From Thiobacillus denitrificans (lineage in GTDB: Bacteria > Pseudomonadota > Gammaproteobacteria > Burkholderiales > Thiobacillaceae), in assembly GCF_001530125.1 (NCBI RefSeq), contig NZ_LDUG01000021.1, positions 140,117 to 200,273 on the forward strand: a stretch of 60,157 nt of DNA. Reading direction: 5' to 3'. This document shows, one piece after another, positions 57,112 through 60,157 of the stretch (position 1 is the first letter of the stretch; each line of letters starts with the position of its first letter). A model generated the notes under the pieces. That model searched no databases. It was not told the origin of the DNA and saw only the letters and a list, made by a program, of their open reading frames with translations. Both the position numbers and the translations under genes were made by a program.

Positions 57112-60100
57112 TCAGCCCCCCACCGCGCCGGGATTTCGCTGGATGATGTTGAGGATGGCGCGCTCACCGGCGCGTGTGTTCATGAAGCCGCTCATTGCAG
57201 AATCCAGATCAAAATAGTTGTGGATGCGGGTATTGGCGTTGACCGACGGCGCCGCGCCAGCTGCGGGCAGGTTCACCGCGCCGCCGTCGGCGTAGCCCCA
57301 GCGCGGCATGCGTGGAATGAAGCCGCCCGATGCGATGCGGTGCATATTGTCAAGCGCCGACAACCCAAGACGCCGCACCGCATCCTTGCTGAACACGTAC
57401 TCGCCGCCGTGCACCACGCCCTTGGGCTCATATTTGCCGCCGTCGCCGGTATAGCCGCCGTCGGCGTAGTTGCTGGCGAAGATGGAAATCAAACTGGAAA
57501 TAAATCCGCCCGTGCTACTGCTGCCACCACCGCCACTACCGCCCGATGAAAACAGCCCGGAAATAGACGAAGCCAGCGACTTGAACAGGCTGGAAATTGT
57601 GCTGCCAATGCCCGAGAAAATCCCCTTGATGCTCTCGAACAGCCCGCCGAACAGACTGGTCGTGTCGCCCAAGACGCCTTCGCCGCTTTTAGCGCCGGTC
57701 AAACCGGCCAGTGGCCCCTTGCTCACGTCCTGAACATACACCGCGCTGGCGATGGTGCCGCCGTCGCGCTTGCCGCCGAAGCCAAGTGTGCCGGCAATAT
57801 TCAACACCCCTTCCTTGCCGCCCAGCAGGCCGAGGAATCCCTCGGTCAGGCTGCCGGCCAGCGCGTTCGCCAGCGCGTTGCGAATGGTGTCGACCAGATT
57901 TTTCAGCGCGCCGGCGAATCCGCCTTCGCCCGTCGCCACCGCATTCAGGCCATCTGCGAACGCGCGCTGTACCCCTTCCTGCACGCTCTTGTAAACGTCA
58001 TCCTGCTGACGCTGCAGTTCTTTGGCGGCGTCTTTATCTTTCGCCGCCTGATTGATTTGGGCCTGCAATTCCAGCAGCCGATTCACATCGGTAATGCCGA
58101 GTTTTTTGGCCTCCAGCAACAACAACTCTTTTTCGCGTTCCTCGGTATTGAGCTTGGCCAACCGCGCTTCCTGCTCCAGCCCGGCGATGAACTCGGCCTG
58201 CGTTTTAAACTTGGCTGCGCCCAGCGCAGCCAGCTCAGCCGTCGTGGCCTGGTTCAGATTCAGTATCTTGTCGCCCGCCGACAGGATGCGCGCCTCCACC
58301 AGCGCCAGCTCGGCCAGCGCCTGCGTGCGCTCCGATCCCTTCGCGCCCGGCGTGACAGCCGCAGCTCGCAACGCCGCCTGCTGGTCCTGCAGCGCTGCCA
58401 GCTCGTTGCGCAGCCCCTCTTCATTCAGCAGCGCCTTGGCGCGGATGAAAGTTTCCTCATCGATCAATTCCGCCTTGCGGCGCTGGTCGATAATTTCCTT
58501 GCGAGCAGCCAGACTGTCGCTCAAGCCAAGCGCCTCTGCCTCGGCGCGGGCCTTGTCCAATGCCTCCTGCGCTTTCAGCAGGGCTTCGGCTTCGCGCTGG
58601 GCGGCGGAAAGCGCGCCTTTATCGGGCTTGTCGCCAGTGGATCCCGGGGCGGCTGTTTTGGGTTTGGCTTTGTCGAGTTGTTCTTTCTGCTTGACCGCCT
58701 CTGCGTAAAACCGCCCCGCACGCTGCAAATCGCTCAGTGCGGTCTTGATGTCGGTATCGGCTGAATCCAGAGTAGACAGGCTGACATTCTTGCCAGCAAG
58801 CGCCGCGCGCGCCTTCAGCGCACCCTCATAAGCCACTTTCAGTCGCTGTGCATTACCAGCCGCCGCTGCCACCGCCGCATCGCCGGCCAGTCCGCCGGCG
58901 TTGAATTGCAGGATGGACTGGTTCAGCGTTTTTCGGAGTCCGCCCAGCTTCTCCGTTGCCGCATCCAGCGCGTCCGTCGCCTTCTCGCGGAAAATCAGCC
59001 AGGCGGCGCCAGCAGCCAGAATCGCCGCGCCAATACCCACCGGCCCACCCAGCAGCGCCAGCAGGATGCGTGCCGCGCCGCCGACTCCGGTGATCGCAGC
59101 GCCTGCCGCCACGGTGCGGGTTGCCACAGCCGCCCAGGCAAGCTCGACCCCCTGCACCGCCTTGGCAATCCTGAATCCGGCGTACAAAACCGCAATCTTC
59201 GCAATCGCATCGCGGTGCTCGATAGCGAAACGGGTGGCCGTGCCCAGAATCCGCGCAATATCCGAAACCACCTGCGCGAAATCCTTGGCGAAGGCCTGCA
59301 ATTCGCCGGTGTCAGCCATCTCGCGTAGCTTGTCGGTGAGCGTGGTGATTTCCGCGCCCAGCACATCCAGCAGGCCCGCTTTTGCGATGGTGTCCCTGAA
59401 GTCGAACAGGGTATTCGACAACCGCACCGTTTGCGCCTGAAACGACTGCGTGGCGGCCAGCAGCCCGGATTGCGACATGCGCTCCAGTTCCTTGGCGAAT
59501 GCCACCATTGCCGTCGCCGAATCGACCAGCCCGCCTTTCAGATCCTTGTTGAGTTTTTGTTCGGTGATACCGAGCGCATTGGCCAGGATGCGGAACGCGC
59601 CCGGGATGTGTTCCGCTAATTGTCCCCTTATTTCTTCTGCCTGCAGCTGGCCCTTCGACAGGGCCTGGGTGATGGCAGTGAACGATCGCTCCACCGTATA
59701 GTTCTGCGCACCCAGCACCCGCATGGCGCTGGAAATGCCGGTGAAGATGGCGCGGGTTTTTTCGCCCTCGATCGCTGTGCCTTGGGTGGCCGCCGCCAGT
59801 TTGGAAAATCCGTCCGCCGCTTCCAGGATCGGCAGCGCCAGGCGCTCCGCCTCGGCCCGCACAAAGGCCAGATCGCCCGCCGCCTTGGCTGTGTCGCCGC
59901 CCGCCGCGAACTGGAACTTGGCTTCCAGCCGCTGCGATGCAATGCCGGTATTGATGACCGCGCCGATGCCCTTGAACGCCGCAGCGACACCTACCGCCTG
60001 CAACGCAATCGACTTCAACTGTCCCCCCATCCCCTGCGCCGCCGACTGCCCGCCGCGGCCGAAGTTGCGCGCCGCGGTCAGCGCGTTGTCGAATGCCCGC

Positions 60101-60157
60101 TTGGATTGCGCGGCGGCGGCGTTGATTTCGACCAGCTTCGCCGCCATGTTGCCGCGC
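57112..60157 (-). CDS. Phage tape measure protein (5' end beyond right edge)
   Basis: At least 1011 residues are visible from an internal ATG at 60147, and the frame stays open to the edge, so the true start is probably outside. Residues about 50-240 match the tape measure N-terminal domain (GIASQRLEAKFQFAAGGD, AEEIRGQLAEHIPGAFRILANALG). A hydrophobic region (about 345-395), long coiled coils (about 530-760) and a Gly/Ser-rich C-terminus (SSGGSGGGGSSSTGG) follow. It sets tail length and is used in DNA passage. Confidence 0.9.
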   Translation of the reverse strand, partial: RGNMAAKLVEINAAAAQSKRAFDNALTAARNFGRGGQSAAQGMGGQLKSIALQAVGVAAAFKGIGAVINTGIASQRLEAKFQFAAGGDTAKAAGDLAFVRAEAERLALPILEAADGFSKLAAATQGTAIEGEKTRAIFTGISSAMRVLGAQNYTVERSFTAITQALSKGQLQAEEIRGQLAEHIPGAFRILANALGITEQKLNKDLKGGLVDSATAMVAFAKELERMSQSGLLAATQSFQAQTVRLSNTLFDFRDTIAKAGLLDVLGAEITTLTDKLREMADTGELQAFAKDFAQVVSDIARILGTATRFAIEHRDAIAKIAVLYAGFRIAKAVQGVELAWAAVATRTVAAGAAITGVGGAARILLALLGGPVGIGAAILAAGAAWLIFREKATDALDAATEKLGGLRKTLNQSILQFNAGGLAGDAAVAAAAGNAQRLKVAYEGALKARAALAGKNVSLSTLDSADTDIKTALSDLQRAGRFYAEAVKQKEQLDKAKPKTAAPGSTGDKPDKGALSAAQREAEALLKAQEALDKARAEAEALGLSDSLAARKEIIDQRRKAELIDEETFIRAKALLNEEGLRNELAALQDQQAALRAAAVTPGAKGSERTQALAELALVEARILSAGDKILNLNQATTAELAALGAAKFKTQAEFIAGLEQEARLAKLNTEEREKELLLLEAKKLGITDVNRLLELQAQINQAAKDKDAAKELQRQQDDVYKSVQEGVQRAFADGLNAVATGEGGFAGALKNLVDTIRNALANALAGSLTEGFLGLLGGKEGVLNIAGTLGFGGKRDGGTIASAVYVQDVSKGPLAGLTGAKSGEGVLGDTTSLFGGLFESIKGIFSGIGSTISSLFKSLASSISGLFSSGGSGGGGSSSTGGFISSLISIFASNYADGGYTGDGGKYEPKGVVHGGEYVFSKDAVRRLGLSALDNMHRIASGGFIPRMPRWGYADGGAVNLPAAGAAPSVNANTRIHNYFDLDSAMSGFMNTRAGERAILNIIQRNPGAVGG

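Larger units (their letters stand above)
49511..60157 (-). mobile_element. Prophage or phage-derived tail module (extends past right edge)
   Basis: Eight minus-strand genes with short gaps or overlaps encode siphovirus-type tail parts, from a tape measure protein (right) to a gpJ-like tail-tip protein (left). No integrase, terminase, capsid or lysis gene is in the window. The left boundary lies near truncated tRNA genes, which fits integration. Whether it is an active phage, a remnant or a tailocin cannot be decided here. Confidence 0.85.

Overview
The window is about 60 kb of GC-rich bacterial DNA. The gene set points to a betaproteobacterium, probably of the Nitrosomonadales/Thiobacillus type. 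This is inferred from gene order (his genes running into hinT and tatABC, tig-clpP-clpX-lon-hupB, hpnCDE) and from protein features, not from a database search. No rRNA operon or CRISPR array was seen. Nearly every gene in the first 49 kb can be recognised. The last 10.6 kb is a phage tail module that runs off the right edge.

Layout from left to right. 1-4.5 kb: a partial exported protein, dnaQ, rnhA and a methyltransferase on the minus strand, with gloB and mltD on the plus strand. 4.6-11.5 kb: a Yej/Opp-type peptide ABC transporter operon (substrate-binding lipoprotein, two permeases, fused double ATPase, small membrane protein), interrupted by a dispersed repeat. 11.5-14.3 kb: fabI and ppiD converge on a perfect bidirectional terminator. 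14.4-21.1 kb: tRNA-Asp, tRNA-Val, hupB, lon, clpX, clpP, tig and tRNA-Leu, a protein quality-control block in which lon has its own heat-shock-type promoter. 21.2-26.2 kb: hpnC-hpnD-hpnE (squalene synthesis for hopanoids), tightly coupled to a YciK-like SDR and a membrane-anchored Ser/Thr protein kinase. 26.2-27.4 kb: an ammonium transporter with a sigma-54-type promoter. 27.6-35.5 kb: hisDCBHAFIE-hinT-tatABC in one direction; hisG is not present. 35.6-39.1 kb: an Irr-like Fur regulator, a DUF2007 protein, a small unknown protein coupled to a LysR regulator, and lplT. 39.1-48.4 kb, minus strand: a GGDEF-EAL enzyme, a lipase-like hydrolase, msrA, a GST, a uracil-DNA glycosylase family protein, thrC, hom, a second copy of the dispersed repeat, and alaA. 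48.6-49.0 kb: a Mth938-family gene and its terminator.

49.0-49.5 kb is a recombination scar. It holds the 3' half of a tRNA-Val(CAC) gene on the minus strand, about 240 bp of unexplained DNA, the 3' half of a tRNA-Asn gene with its terminator on the plus strand, and a cluster of TAGACAG/TAGTAGA repeats. From 49.5 kb to the right edge lies a minus-strand siphovirus-like tail operon: tape measure protein, two tail proteins carrying inserted or duplicated beta-rich modules, a large tail protein, a four-cysteine DUF2163-type hub protein, two small proteins and a gpJ-like tail-tip protein. No integrase, capsid, terminase or lysis gene is visible, so prophage, remnant and tailocin all remain possible.

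The points most worth following up are the five-gene hpn-SDR-kinase operon (a possible link between phosphorylation signalling and hopanoid synthesis), the octamer-based inverted-repeat element with an expanded arm before hom, the double truncated-tRNA scar, and the modular beta-domain duplication in the phage tail protein.
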